From Oscillibacter valericigenes Sjm18-20 (GTDB lineage: Bacteria; Bacillota; Clostridia; Oscillospirales; Oscillospiraceae), in the NCBI GenBank assembly GCA_000283575.1, contig AP012044.1:2480001-2544000 (forward strand): a stretch of 64,000 bases of DNA, given 5' to 3'. Shown piece after piece: positions 24,944-32,971 of the stretch. The position numbers and the translations under genes are program-made. Numbering within the stretch: position 1 is the first letter of the stretch; every line of letters begins with the position of its first letter. The notes under the pieces were generated by a model. That model had not been told where the DNA came from, did not search any database, and saw only the letters and a list, made by a program, of their open reading frames with translations.

Positions 24944-25404
24944 CTCCCCTCCTAGCTCTCCGAAATTCAAGGAACAGCTCGTTTTGGAAGCGTTTAAAAT
25001 TCCCGTTTTCTCCTATCCTGTGTATTACACAAAAATAGACGTTTTATAGACGCTCTATCATGTAAAATGTATCTAATCACGGAGAGGGAATGGAGAAAGT
25101 TCTCGGCGAGAAAGTCGTTTTTCCGTGAAGTCCCGTCGGAGAAGAACTGAAACGGCCGTGTGAGAAAGCGCTGTTTTGCCCAAACAGCGTTCGTCCGCTT
25201 CCGGCATCCTCCGGCGCTTATCGTCCGCTTTAAGGCGCGGACGGTATTTCCTGTGTCTGTGTTGTTGCAGCGAATCTGTCCGGAAAGGAGGGCAATACGG
25301 AGAATGTGAAAGGCGGCTGGCCGGGTGAAAATCGGCAGCCCGCTGTACAAAGTTTCCCGTAAAAACTGCAAAATTCAACTATCATAAGGAAAGAGGGATT
25401 TCTA
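24944..25404 (+). other. Long hairpin-rich leader before nhaC, no gene
   Basis: 461 bp without a supported frame. Stem-loops: cgctgttt/aaacagcg (25169-25189), cgtccgc/gcggacg (25222-25243) and a ggctg...cagcc stem (25315-25340). AAAGGAGG near 25285 is followed by an ATG-TGA start-stop. It looks like a structured 5' leader for the antiporter gene. I could not match it to a known riboswitch class with confidence. Confidence 0.45.
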
Positions 25405-26946
25405 ATGCCTGAAACCAAGCAGAAAAAGGAACGAACTGTCCGGCTTCCCAACGTTTTTGAGGCACTGCTCCCCATCATCGTCATGATGGGCCTGATGATT
25501 TACGGCTTTCTGGACCCCGATCGTTATCATGACGCCCATATGCCTTTGATGGTAGCCATCGTTGTGGCCTGTCTCGTGGGCTGCGCCTGCGGGCACAGTT
25601 TCTCCGATATGCTGGCGGGTATGCTGGACCAGCTGAACGCTACCATGGAAGCCATTCTGATTCTTTGCACCGTGGGTATTCTGGTGGCCTCCTTCATCAT
25701 GTCCGGCACGATCCCCGCCCTGATCTATTACGGCCTGGATCTGCTCACTCCGAAGCTGTTCCTGCCGGTGGGCTGCATCATGTGCGCTGTCGTGGGGCTG
25801 GCCTGCGGCTCCTCCTGGACCGCCACCGCCACCATCGGCATCGCATTTCTCGGCATCGGCGCGGGGCTTGGCATCAACCCCGCCATTACCGCCGGTATGA
25901 TTATCTCCGGCGCGTATGTGGGCGATAAATTTTCCCCACTGAGCGATACCACCAATCTGGCTGCCGCGGTTGCAAAAACAGGGCTTTTTGACCACGTGAC
26001 CGCCATGGTTTCTACCACCGCTCCTACATTTGTCATCGCTTTGATTCTCTATACCATTCTGGGTCTGAATATTGACAGCGCCGGCTACGACAGCACCGTG
26101 GCCACGGATCTGCAGGCCGCTATTTATAATGGGTTCAATATCAATCCCTTCCTGCTGATTCCCATCCTCGTCATCATCGCAGCTTGCGTCATGAAACTCC
26201 CAGGTCTGGTGGGTATTACCATTTCCGTGGGTTGCGGCATCCTATTTGCAGCCATTTTCCAGGGCATGACCGATATCAGTACCATCTTCGATACCCTGCA
26301 TTACGGCACGGGCTTTGAATCCGGCAACGAACTGGCCGACAAACTGCTGAGCCGTGGCGGCATGGACAAGCAAATGTGGACCATTAACCTGATTCTGCTG
26401 GCGGTTGCATACGGTGGCGCTCTGGCACGCTGCGGCTGCGTGGAAGCGCTGTTCGGAAACCTGAAGCATCACCTGCACTCTGTGGGCAGTCTGATTCTGG
26501 CAACTCTGCTGACCTCCCTGTTCTGCGACGCTACTATGTGCGACCAGTTCCTGGGTATCGGTGTTCCCGCCCCGCTGTATGCGGAGAAATACGATGAGAT
26601 GGGCCTTGGCCGCAACATGCTGTCCCGTACGCTGGAAGACTGCGGTACACTGTGGGCCGTTATGTTCCCCTGGACCGGCTGCGGCGCTTATCAGTATGGC
26701 GTTCTGGGCATTCATCCCTTCGTTTATTTCCCGTTCGCGTTTGTAAACCTGCTGAACCCCATCTATGCCGCTATCACAGCTTTCTTGGGCCGCAACATCT
26801 TCTGGGCTGACGGCTCTTACACCAATCTCCTCGGCAAGACCCGGGCCGGTAAGCCTGCGGCCGCTCCCGAGAAAGAGCACGAAATTGCTCTTAAGAATCT
26901 GGAAGAGCGCCGCGCTGCTGGCAAAATCCCCGCCGTCAATGCCTGA
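25405..26946 (+). CDS. nhaC: Na+/H+ antiporter, NhaC family
   Basis: 513 residues with about 11-12 membrane segments. NhaC landmarks: a central GSSWTATATIGIAFLGIG loop, the motif SGAYVGDKFSPLSDTTNLAA, and a later FCDATMCDQFLGIGVPAPLY. It exchanges Na+ for H+ across the cytoplasmic membrane; some relatives carry malate/lactate or amino acids. GGAAAGAGGG precedes the ATG. Following an oadA-like gene, it suggests sodium-linked energy metabolism, but no Na+-pumping beta subunit is seen here. Confidence 0.93.
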   Translation: MPETKQKKERTVRLPNVFEALLPIIVMMGLMIYGFLDPDRYHDAHMPLMVAIVVACLVGCACGHSFSDMLAGMLDQLNATMEAILILCTVGILVASFIMSGTIPALIYYGLDLLTPKLFLPVGCIMCAVVGLACGSSWTATATIGIAFLGIGAGLGINPAITAGMIISGAYVGDKFSPLSDTTNLAAAVAKTGLFDHVTAMVSTTAPTFVIALILYTILGLNIDSAGYDSTVATDLQAAIYNGFNINPFLLIPILVIIAACVMKLPGLVGITISVGCGILFAAIFQGMTDISTIFDTLHYGTGFESGNELADKLLSRGGMDKQMWTINLILLAVAYGGALARCGCVEALFGNLKHHLHSVGSLILATLLTSLFCDATMCDQFLGIGVPAPLYAEKYDEMGLGRNMLSRTLEDCGTLWAVMFPWTGCGAYQYGVLGIHPFVYFPFAFVNLLNPIYAAITAFLGRNIFWADGSYTNLLGKTRAGKPAAAPEKEHEIALKNLEERRAAGKIPAVNA

Positions 26947-27009
26947 GCCGTTTGCGTATGAGGATGCCGGTCTGCTCTGAGCGTCTCTATAGAAAGGAAC
27001 CGCTGCGCG

Positions 27010-27492
27010 ATGATTGAACATCTCCCGTGGGAATCCGTTGAAGGGCCCAAATATTATCCAAAGGAATTGACGCCCCGCAAAAAGTGGGTGACGGCGGGCA
27101 GCTGGCTCATGTCCGGCTTTCTGATTTTGGGCGGGCTGGTGACGCAGTATCATGTGGCGGCTGTCTTTGGTCTTTTGTACCTGCTGGCGCTGATGATGGT
27201 GAAAACCACCGCGGTGACCAGCCGGGGTGTGGAGATCTATTACCAGATGAAAATCACCACCCACTACGATTTTCAGAGCTGGGACGAGATTCGCGCGGTC
27301 ACCCGCGAGGATCGAGGCCGCCCCGACTTGGTGGCGCTCTACTTTGCCAACGATATCAAGAGCAAGCGGCTGTTCTTTACCAAGAGCGACGCAAAGAAGA
27401 TTATGGAGCTGGCAAAAGAGCGGAACCCCAGCATTAAAGTCGGTGATATCAGTGAAAAAACAAATCCAGCCGCAAAACGGAAAAAAGCATGA
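27010..27492 (+). CDS. Membrane protein with PH-like C-terminal region, unrecognised
   Basis: 160 residues. Two membrane segments at ~28-70 (WLMSGFLILGGLV and AAVFGLLYLLALMM) are followed by a beta-rich cytoplasmic part (VTSRGVEIYYQMKITTHYDF ... FFTKSDAKKIMELA) resembling bacterial PH / YcxB-like domains. The C-terminus is basic. It is 63 bp after nhaC and ends at a strong terminator, so it is probably co-transcribed with nhaC. Function unknown. Confidence 0.75.
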   Translation: MIEHLPWESVEGPKYYPKELTPRKKWVTAGSWLMSGFLILGGLVTQYHVAAVFGLLYLLALMMVKTTAVTSRGVEIYYQMKITTHYDFQSWDEIRAVTREDRGRPDLVALYFANDIKSKRLFFTKSDAKKIMELAKERNPSIKVGDISEKTNPAAKRKKA

Positions 27493-27496
27493 ATAC

Positions 27497-27531
27497 ACGG
27501 CCCCCGGAGAGTTCTCCGGGGGCCGTATTCT
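27497..27531 (+). terminator. Terminator after the nhaC operon
   Basis: acggcccccggaga / tctccgggggccgt, a 14-bp stem with a 2-nt loop, followed by ATTCTCTTT. Confidence 0.85.
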
Positions 27532-27728
27532 CTTTGCCACGGGGGGCTGGAAAAATGCATCCGTCCCGCGGGACCAGAGACGGATATCACCTGCGCTTTT
27601 GTTCGCACGGGGCGCAGCGGGGAAAGTCAGCGGGAGCGCCACTGCGCAGCCTTTGCATAGAATGCGCTACCCCTTAAAAGCCGACGCGGCGACTGATTCT
27701 CTCGCTGTCTTCGTGTCTGCGGGCACAC

Positions 27729-27755
27729 ATGGCCCAAGCTATTAGCTTGGGCCAT
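27729..27755. repeat. Perfect 12-bp palindrome in a gene-free stretch
   Basis: atggcccaagct-att-agcttgggccat. The 27532-27927 stretch holds no supported gene; this stem-loop is its only obvious structure. No T-run follows. Confidence 0.6.
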
Positions 27756-27927
27756 GCCGGACAACGGCGCATCGGGCGTTCAAGCCATGTGTAAAATAGT
27801 CCGTTTTTCCACAAATCCAAAAACCAGTTAAAAATCTGCGAGCCGTCCGTCTGTGATGAACATCAAGTATACGCAGAGGGCTTTAGCCTCTTCAGACAGT
27901 GCCGCATGGAGTGGTTCATGAAGCCAA

Positions 27928-27959
27928 AGCTACCGCGCCGGGTTTCCGGCGCGGCAGCT
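27928..27959 (-). terminator. Terminator of hutH
   Basis: agctaccgcgccgg / ccggcgcggcagct form a 14-bp stem with one wobble, 20 bp beyond the hutH stop on the minus strand and followed by TTTGGCTT. Confidence 0.7.
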
Positions 27960-27977
27960 TTTCAGCTAATATACGGC

Positions 27978-29546
27978 TTATTCAAAGTCGGGGATAAACT
28001 CCTTGACGATATCCAGCAGCTCGCCGCTGCGGACCATCTTTTCCACCTCGGCAATATCCGGCCAGATCTCACGGTCGATCTCGTAGAAGGCGACCTTCTC
28101 GCGCACTTGCTTGTATAGTGCCTCATGTACGGGAGCGATGCCCTTGCCGTGGGTATTCAGGTTTCGCCGGATGTCGATAGCCTGGCAGGAGGTCATCAGC
28201 TCGTCTGCCAGTACGGACAGGGTGTTCTGCACAATCCAGCCCGCCTTGCGGCCAGCAGTGGTGCCCATGGAGACGATATCCTCCTGATTGGCGGAGGAGG
28301 GGATGGAGTCCACGGACGCAGGATGCGCCAGAATCTTGTTCTCGGATACCATAGAAGCTGCGGCGTACTGCACGATCATAAAGCCGGAGTTCACGCCGGG
28401 CTTTGTAGTCAAAAACGGGGTAAGGCCGTTGGACAGCGCCGCATTGACCATGCGCTCGGTACGGCGCTCAGAGGCGTTGGCAATCTCGCTGCACGCGATA
28501 CCCAGCGTGTCAAAGGGAATCGCCATGGGCTCGCCGTGGAAGTTTCCGCCGGAAATGACCGCCTCGTCATCCAAAAACAGCAGCGGGTTGTCGGTGACGG
28601 CGTTCAGCTCGATTTCGACCTTGTTACGCACATACTCCAGCGCATCGCGGACAGCACCGTGGAGCTGGGGGATGCAGCGCAGAGCATAGGCGTCCTGTAC
28701 CCGGTCCTTCTGGCAGTTGTCCAGAATTTCGGAACCGGCCAGGAGTTTGCGCATGTTGGCGGCCACCAGCATCTGACCCTTCTGGCCGCGGACGGCGTGA
28801 ATGCGGGGGTCAAACGCGTTGCGAAGGCCAGTGAGTCCCTCAAAGTCAAGAGAGCCGATGACATCGGCCAACTGAGCGGCGCAAATGGTATCATACAGCG
28901 CCAGAGAGCCCACAGAAGTCATGGCGCAGGTGCCGTTGGTCATTCCGAGGCCTTCCTTGCACACCAGTGTATCCAGCGTTTTGATGCCGGCCTTGGCCAT
29001 TGCCTCGGCGCCGGGAAGCTTCTCGCCCTTGTAGGTGGCAAGGCCCTTGCCCAGCATGGGCAGGGTCATGTGTGCCAAAGGCGCCAGATCACCGGACGAA
29101 CCCAGAGAGCCCTTCTGAGGAACCACAGGAGTGACTCCCGCGTTCAGCATAGCCAGCATCATCTCCACCAGAACGGGCCGGATGCCGGACACACCCACAC
29201 ACAGCGCATTGGCACGCAGCAGCAACATACCGCGAACCACTTCCTCGGCATAGGGATCACCGGTTCCGGTGCAGTGGCTGAGGATCAGGTTGGTAGAGAG
29301 CTGATTGCTCATCTCCTCGGGAACGGCGACCTTTTGGAAATCGCCAAAACCAGTGGTAATTCCGTAAGCAACACGGTTTTCGGCAACAATTTTTTCGGCC
29401 AGTGCACGGGACTTCTTCATGGCCTCCATCGCGGAATTGGCCAGCTCTACCGTCGCGCCGTAACGGGCGACAGCCACAAAGGACTCCAGAGTCAGACTGT
29501 GTCCATCAACAACAACATGTTTCATCTCGGAAGGCTTCATGATCAT
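27978..29546 (-). CDS. hutH: Histidine ammonia-lyase
   Basis: 522 residues. Family marks: YGITTGFGDFQ, LLLRANALCVGVSGIRP, the MIO region KGSLGSSGDLAPLAHM and the distal NFHGEPMAIPFDTLGI. It deaminates L-His to urocanate and ammonia. The cofactor-forming tripeptide is Ser-Ser-Gly rather than the common Ala-Ser-Gly, a variation at the first position only. No other hut gene is nearby. Divergent from a TrpR-like regulator, with an inverted repeat over its promoter. Confidence 0.93.
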   Translation of the reverse strand: MIMKPSEMKHVVVDGHSLTLESFVAVARYGATVELANSAMEAMKKSRALAEKIVAENRVAYGITTGFGDFQKVAVPEEMSNQLSTNLILSHCTGTGDPYAEEVVRGMLLLRANALCVGVSGIRPVLVEMMLAMLNAGVTPVVPQKGSLGSSGDLAPLAHMTLPMLGKGLATYKGEKLPGAEAMAKAGIKTLDTLVCKEGLGMTNGTCAMTSVGSLALYDTICAAQLADVIGSLDFEGLTGLRNAFDPRIHAVRGQKGQMLVAANMRKLLAGSEILDNCQKDRVQDAYALRCIPQLHGAVRDALEYVRNKVEIELNAVTDNPLLFLDDEAVISGGNFHGEPMAIPFDTLGIACSEIANASERRTERMVNAALSNGLTPFLTTKPGVNSGFMIVQYAAASMVSENKILAHPASVDSIPSSANQEDIVSMGTTAGRKAGWIVQNTLSVLADELMTSCQAIDIRRNLNTHGKGIAPVHEALYKQVREKVAFYEIDREIWPDIAEVEKMVRSGELLDIVKEFIPDFE

Positions 29547-29808
29547 TTTATTCGTTACCTCGTTTCAAATTTTGCCCTGAACGGACATTCACCCAGCGGC
29601 GCCCATCCGTTTGCGCGGACAGCAGTCGGAAAGCGACGTACACCCCAGCGGCAGCTTTAAGTCTTGTGAGAAATGTGTCTTCGAACGCAAGGGATGAGCA
29701 CTTTCCGGCGCAGTCCGCGCCAGAATGCCGTCACCCTGCCCATGGGTGAGTCCCTCACGATCCTGTCTGTATTGTGCGCTTGTCGGTTTTGATTCTTTGC
29801 TCCCTGTT

Positions 29809-29858
29809 ATAGTAGCACCGTTTTTGTATAAAATCAACATTTATTTTAAAATGTTGAT
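29809..29858 (-). promoter_or_regulatory. hutH promoter with overlapping inverted repeat
   Basis: Minus-strand TTGATT (29837-29832), 17 nt, TACTAT (29814-29809). An inverted repeat atcaacattt / aaatgttgat (29833-29842, 29849-29858) overlaps the -35 box, a likely operator. The rest of the 29547-30097 gap shows no gene. Confidence 0.65.
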
Positions 29859-30097
29859 ATTATTTTTTGTGCATTATCACGATATTTTGGTAAAACATTA
29901 GCAAGATATTACGGCAGCGAAAAAAACTATGCCGTCCAACTTTTTGAAGAAATTTCCAGCAAAAAGCAAAGTGGATTGACAGTAATTGAAAAGTCTGCTA
30001 TTCTGTTTATTATAGAATTTCTTCTTATTGTAATAAATCAATACTGCCGTCGGAATCGGCATTCCGCGGCGCCTGAATTTGAAAGCGGGGCTGCAAG

Positions 30098-30415
30098 ATG
30101 TATGAGAGCAGAATGCAATCGGACATGGTAGACCATCTGTATCAGGCTGTCCTCTCCCTGAAAGACCGGGAGGACTGCTATCGCTTTTTTGACGACCTCT
30201 GCACCGTCGGAGAGATCCAGGTCATGGCCCAGCGGTGGATGGTGGCCCGGATGCTTCAGGAGGGCGAAACTTTCAACGCAATCAACGAGAAGACCGGTGT
30301 CTCCTCCGCCACGATCACCCGTGTCCGAAAATGTCTGGTCTACGGCGCGGATGGCTATGCCCGGATAATTGCCCGCCTGGCAGAGCAGGAGCAGCCGAAT
30401 CAGGTAAAGGAATAG
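30098..30415 (+). CDS. TrpR-like YerC/YecD family regulator
   Basis: 105 residues, normal size. LYQAVLSLKDREDCYRFFDD, LCTVGEIQVMAQRWMVARML and NAINEKTGVSSATITRVRKC give the TrpR-type HTH of YerC/YecD. DNA targets are unknown in general. It faces hutH across a promoter with an inverted repeat, so it is one candidate for binding there. The ribosome binding site is weak (GGGG). Confidence 0.92.
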   Translation: MYESRMQSDMVDHLYQAVLSLKDREDCYRFFDDLCTVGEIQVMAQRWMVARMLQEGETFNAINEKTGVSSATITRVRKCLVYGADGYARIIARLAEQEQPNQVKE

Positions 30416-30746
30416 TTTTTCTGGATTTTTGCCAAAATAGCAGGGAGGAGCATTTAAAATGCTCCTCCCTGCTATCGTCTCTCTTCTCCGGAACGACAAA
30501 GCGGACGGCCTGCCAGCCGTCCGCTTTGCCTGTATGGTATAGAGAAAGGAGAGGGAAAACTTGGAGAAATGTATCAAGTGTTTCGCTTGATGTTTTTATG
30601 ATACCGACCCGCCGGTGAAAAGTCAACAGCTCCGATATACCTTTCACAGTTTGTTTACAAACCCGCTGATTTTCAAGAGTTTGTTCACAATTCGTTCAAA
30701 ATAACCAGAAATTTGCACATTGACAACTCCCCTGTGAAGTGCTATT
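30416..30746. other. Gap before the marR promoter with two hairpins
   Basis: A perfect stem at 30437-30475 (cagggaggagcatt / aatgctcctccctg) acts as terminator of the yerC-like gene. A second stem gcggacggc / gccgtccgc lies at 30500-30524. No gene supported. The right part is AT-rich and leads into the marR promoter. Confidence 0.6.
30437..30475 (+). terminator. Terminator after the TrpR-like gene
   Basis: A long perfect stem of about 17 bp (atagcagggaggagcat and its complement) lies 22 bp past the stop. The T-run is poor, so it may instead stabilise the 3' end. Confidence 0.55.
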
Positions 30747-30777
30747 ATTTAGTACGCTAATATTTAGCGTACTAAAT
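30720..30777 (+). promoter_or_regulatory. marR-exporter promoter with a 31-bp palindromic operator
   Basis: TTGACA (30720-30725), 17 nt, TATTAT (30743-30748) is a near-consensus promoter. A perfect palindrome atttagtacgctaa-tat-ttagcgtactaaat (30747-30777) starts inside the -10 box and covers the start site, as expected for an autorepressing MarR protein. Confidence 0.88.
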
Positions 30778-30800
30778 ATTTTTTGGAAGGAGCTATCGAC

Positions 30801-31241
30801 ATGGATGAGGCCAGATCTCTTGGACAACACATTGTCTGCGCCGCTCACCTGTTTCGTGAGCGAATGGACGCGAGAATGTCAAAATACGATGTAACTCCCC
30901 TGCAGGCCCATGTCATTTTATATCTGGCCCACCGCGACGGCCAGTCGACCCAGCAGGAGCTGGGAAAGCATCTGCGGGTAAAGCCCTCCACCGTCAACGG
31001 CATTGTGGACCGCATGGCAGAGCGGGGACTCGTGGCGCGCAGCCCGGATGAGTCGGACGCCCGCCGCCGCCGCATCGTGCTGACACAGGCCGGACAGATG
31101 CATCTGGAGCTGTTCAACCGGGAACTGCGGGATGCGGAGCGTCTGTTTGAATCCGGCTACACGCCGGAAGAACTGGCCCAGTTCCATTCTCTGCTGGGCC
31201 GTGTGATTCAAAACTTGGAGGAGGACCGTAAAAAATGTTGA
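30801..31241 (+). CDS. MarR family transcriptional repressor
   Basis: 146 residues. Winged helix: STQQELGKHLRVKPSTVNGI then VDRMAERGLVARSPDESDARRRRIVLTQAG. AAGGAG lies 8 nt before the ATG at 30801. It overlaps the following exporter gene by 7 bp and sits behind a palindromic operator, so it most likely represses its own operon until a drug or toxic ligand binds. Confidence 0.94.
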   Translation: MDEARSLGQHIVCAAHLFRERMDARMSKYDVTPLQAHVILYLAHRDGQSTQQELGKHLRVKPSTVNGIVDRMAERGLVARSPDESDARRRRIVLTQAGQMHLELFNRELRDAERLFESGYTPEELAQFHSLLGRVIQNLEEDRKKC

Positions 31242-32971
31242 AAAAACTCTCCCCATATACCAGAGGATACCGAAAATGGATTGCACTGGGCGTTGTCTGC
31301 TCCGCCATGGATGCCATCTTTCAGCTGCTGATCCCGCTGGTGATGGCGGACATTGTGGATGTCGGCATCGCCAACGCCGACACGAATTTTATCGTGCGCA
31401 AGGGCGTATTGATGGTGGGCATGGCGCTGGTCGCGCTGGCGTTCGGCCTTGGAAGCGCGGTGTTTTCCTCCCGGGCCGGCATGGGTTTCGGCGCCAATCT
31501 CCGGGAGGCGGAGTACGCCCGCGTGCAAAGCTTTTCCTTTTCCAATATCGAAAATTTTTCCACTGCGTCTCTTGTGACCCGTCTGACCAGTGACGTCAAC
31601 TCCATGCAGATGACCCTGATGATGGGTATGCGGCTGCTGGTCCGTGCCCCGGTCATGCTGATCGCGGCTCTGGCGCTGGCCATTGGGCTGAGCAGGCCAC
31701 TCTCCCGGGTGTTTCTGGTGGCCATCCCGCTGCTGATGGTGTTCATAAGCATCCTTATGGTGAAGGTGGGGCCACTGTTTCGAATTCTCCAGGAAAAAAC
31801 CGACTCTTTGAACCTGGTGGTTCAGGAAAACCTGACCGGCATCCGAGTGGTGAAGTCCTTCGTTCGGGAAAGTCATGAAAAGGACAAATTTGCCGAGCGG
31901 AACAACGGATTGCGTTCCACCTCTGAAAAGGCTTTCGGCGCGGTGGTGGTGAATATGCCTGTCATGATGCTGATCGTGTATGGCACCATCATCGCCGTCA
32001 TGTGGTTCGGCGGAAAAATGGTCTACGCCGGAACCATGGCAGTGGGGAATCTCACAGCTTTCTTCACCTATATTATGGAAATCCTGATATCTCTCATGAT
32101 GGTCTCCATGATCTTCATGATGATGTCCCGGTCCATCGCCTGCGCCAAGCGCATCTGCGAGGTGCTGGATGAGGTACCCGCCATCACCGACGACCGCGCC
32201 CAATCCGGCGCAAGGGTGGAAGCCGGTTCCATTGACTTTGATCATGTGAGCTTCAAGTACAACACGAACGGAGCAGAGTGGGTCCTTGAAAATATAAACC
32301 TCCACATCCCGGCCGGCTTCACCGTGGGCATTCTGGGCGGCACCGGCAGCGGAAAATCCACGCTGGTATCCCTGATCCCCCGGCTGTATGAGGCTCAGAG
32401 TGGCACCGTTTCCGTGGGCGGCCGCCCCGTGGCGGATTACACCATGGAGCACTTGCGGGATGCGGTGTCCGTGGTACTGCAAAATAACACCCTTTTCTCC
32501 GGCACGATTCGGGAAAACCTGCGCTGGGGTAACCCCAAGGCCACAGAGGAACAGCTTCAATCCGCCTGCCGCGCCGCCTGTGTCGACGAATTCCTGTCCC
32601 GTATGCCCGATGGTCTGGATACCGATCTGGGGCAGGGCGGCGTCAATGTCTCGGGCGGGCAAAAGCAGCGGCTGTGTATTGCCCGGGCCATTTTGAAGCA
32701 GCCTAAAATCCTGATTCTGGACGACTCCACCAGCGCTGTTGACACCGCTACGGACGCCAAAATCCGTCAGGCGCTCCGTAAGGACCTGACGGGAACTACC
32801 AAGTTGGTTATCGCCCAGCGGGTCTCCTCCATTGCGGACGCAGATCTGATTCTGGTGATGGATCAGGGCCATGTGGCGGCACAGGGAACCCATAAGAGTT
32901 TGATGAAAACCTGCGAAATCTATCGGGACGTCTATCGGTCCCAGCAGGAAGGAGTGAACATAGGTGGCTGA
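31235..32971 (+). CDS. ABC exporter half-transporter A (degenerate ATP site)
   Basis: 578 residues: six membrane helices (~15-310) and a nucleotide-binding domain with Walker A LGGTGSGKST and signature NVSGGQKQRL. Walker B reads ILILDDSTSAVD, with Asp in place of the catalytic Glu, and the H-loop is VIAQRVSSI with Gln in place of His. It therefore supplies the non-hydrolysing site of a heterodimer, as in BmrC/LmrC/TM287 types. The partner gene follows with an 8-bp overlap. Probably multidrug or peptide/lipid export. Confidence 0.93.
   Translation: MLKKLSPYTRGYRKWIALGVVCSAMDAIFQLLIPLVMADIVDVGIANADTNFIVRKGVLMVGMALVALAFGLGSAVFSSRAGMGFGANLREAEYARVQSFSFSNIENFSTASLVTRLTSDVNSMQMTLMMGMRLLVRAPVMLIAALALAIGLSRPLSRVFLVAIPLLMVFISILMVKVGPLFRILQEKTDSLNLVVQENLTGIRVVKSFVRESHEKDKFAERNNGLRSTSEKAFGAVVVNMPVMMLIVYGTIIAVMWFGGKMVYAGTMAVGNLTAFFTYIMEILISLMMVSMIFMMMSRSIACAKRICEVLDEVPAITDDRAQSGARVEAGSIDFDHVSFKYNTNGAEWVLENINLHIPAGFTVGILGGTGSGKSTLVSLIPRLYEAQSGTVSVGGRPVADYTMEHLRDAVSVVLQNNTLFSGTIRENLRWGNPKATEEQLQSACRAACVDEFLSRMPDGLDTDLGQGGVNVSGGQKQRLCIARAILKQPKILILDDSTSAVDTATDAKIRQALRKDLTGTTKLVIAQRVSSIADADLILVMDQGHVAAQGTHKSLMKTCEIYRDVYRSQQEGVNIGG

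Noticed and set aside
25299..25350. Cobalamin-riboswitch-like core (gggtgaaaatcggcagcccgctgt)
   Set aside because: The short match resembles part of the B12 core, but the conserved 3' half is missing within the remaining 60 bases before nhaC, and the rest of the pattern does not fit.
24944..25404. Lysine or Na+ riboswitch before nhaC
   Set aside because: I could not find the conserved core motifs of these classes; only generic stems are visible.
27500..27977. Gene in the gap after the nhaC operon
   Set aside because: Frames there are short and lack ribosome binding sites. The region holds only hairpins and terminators.
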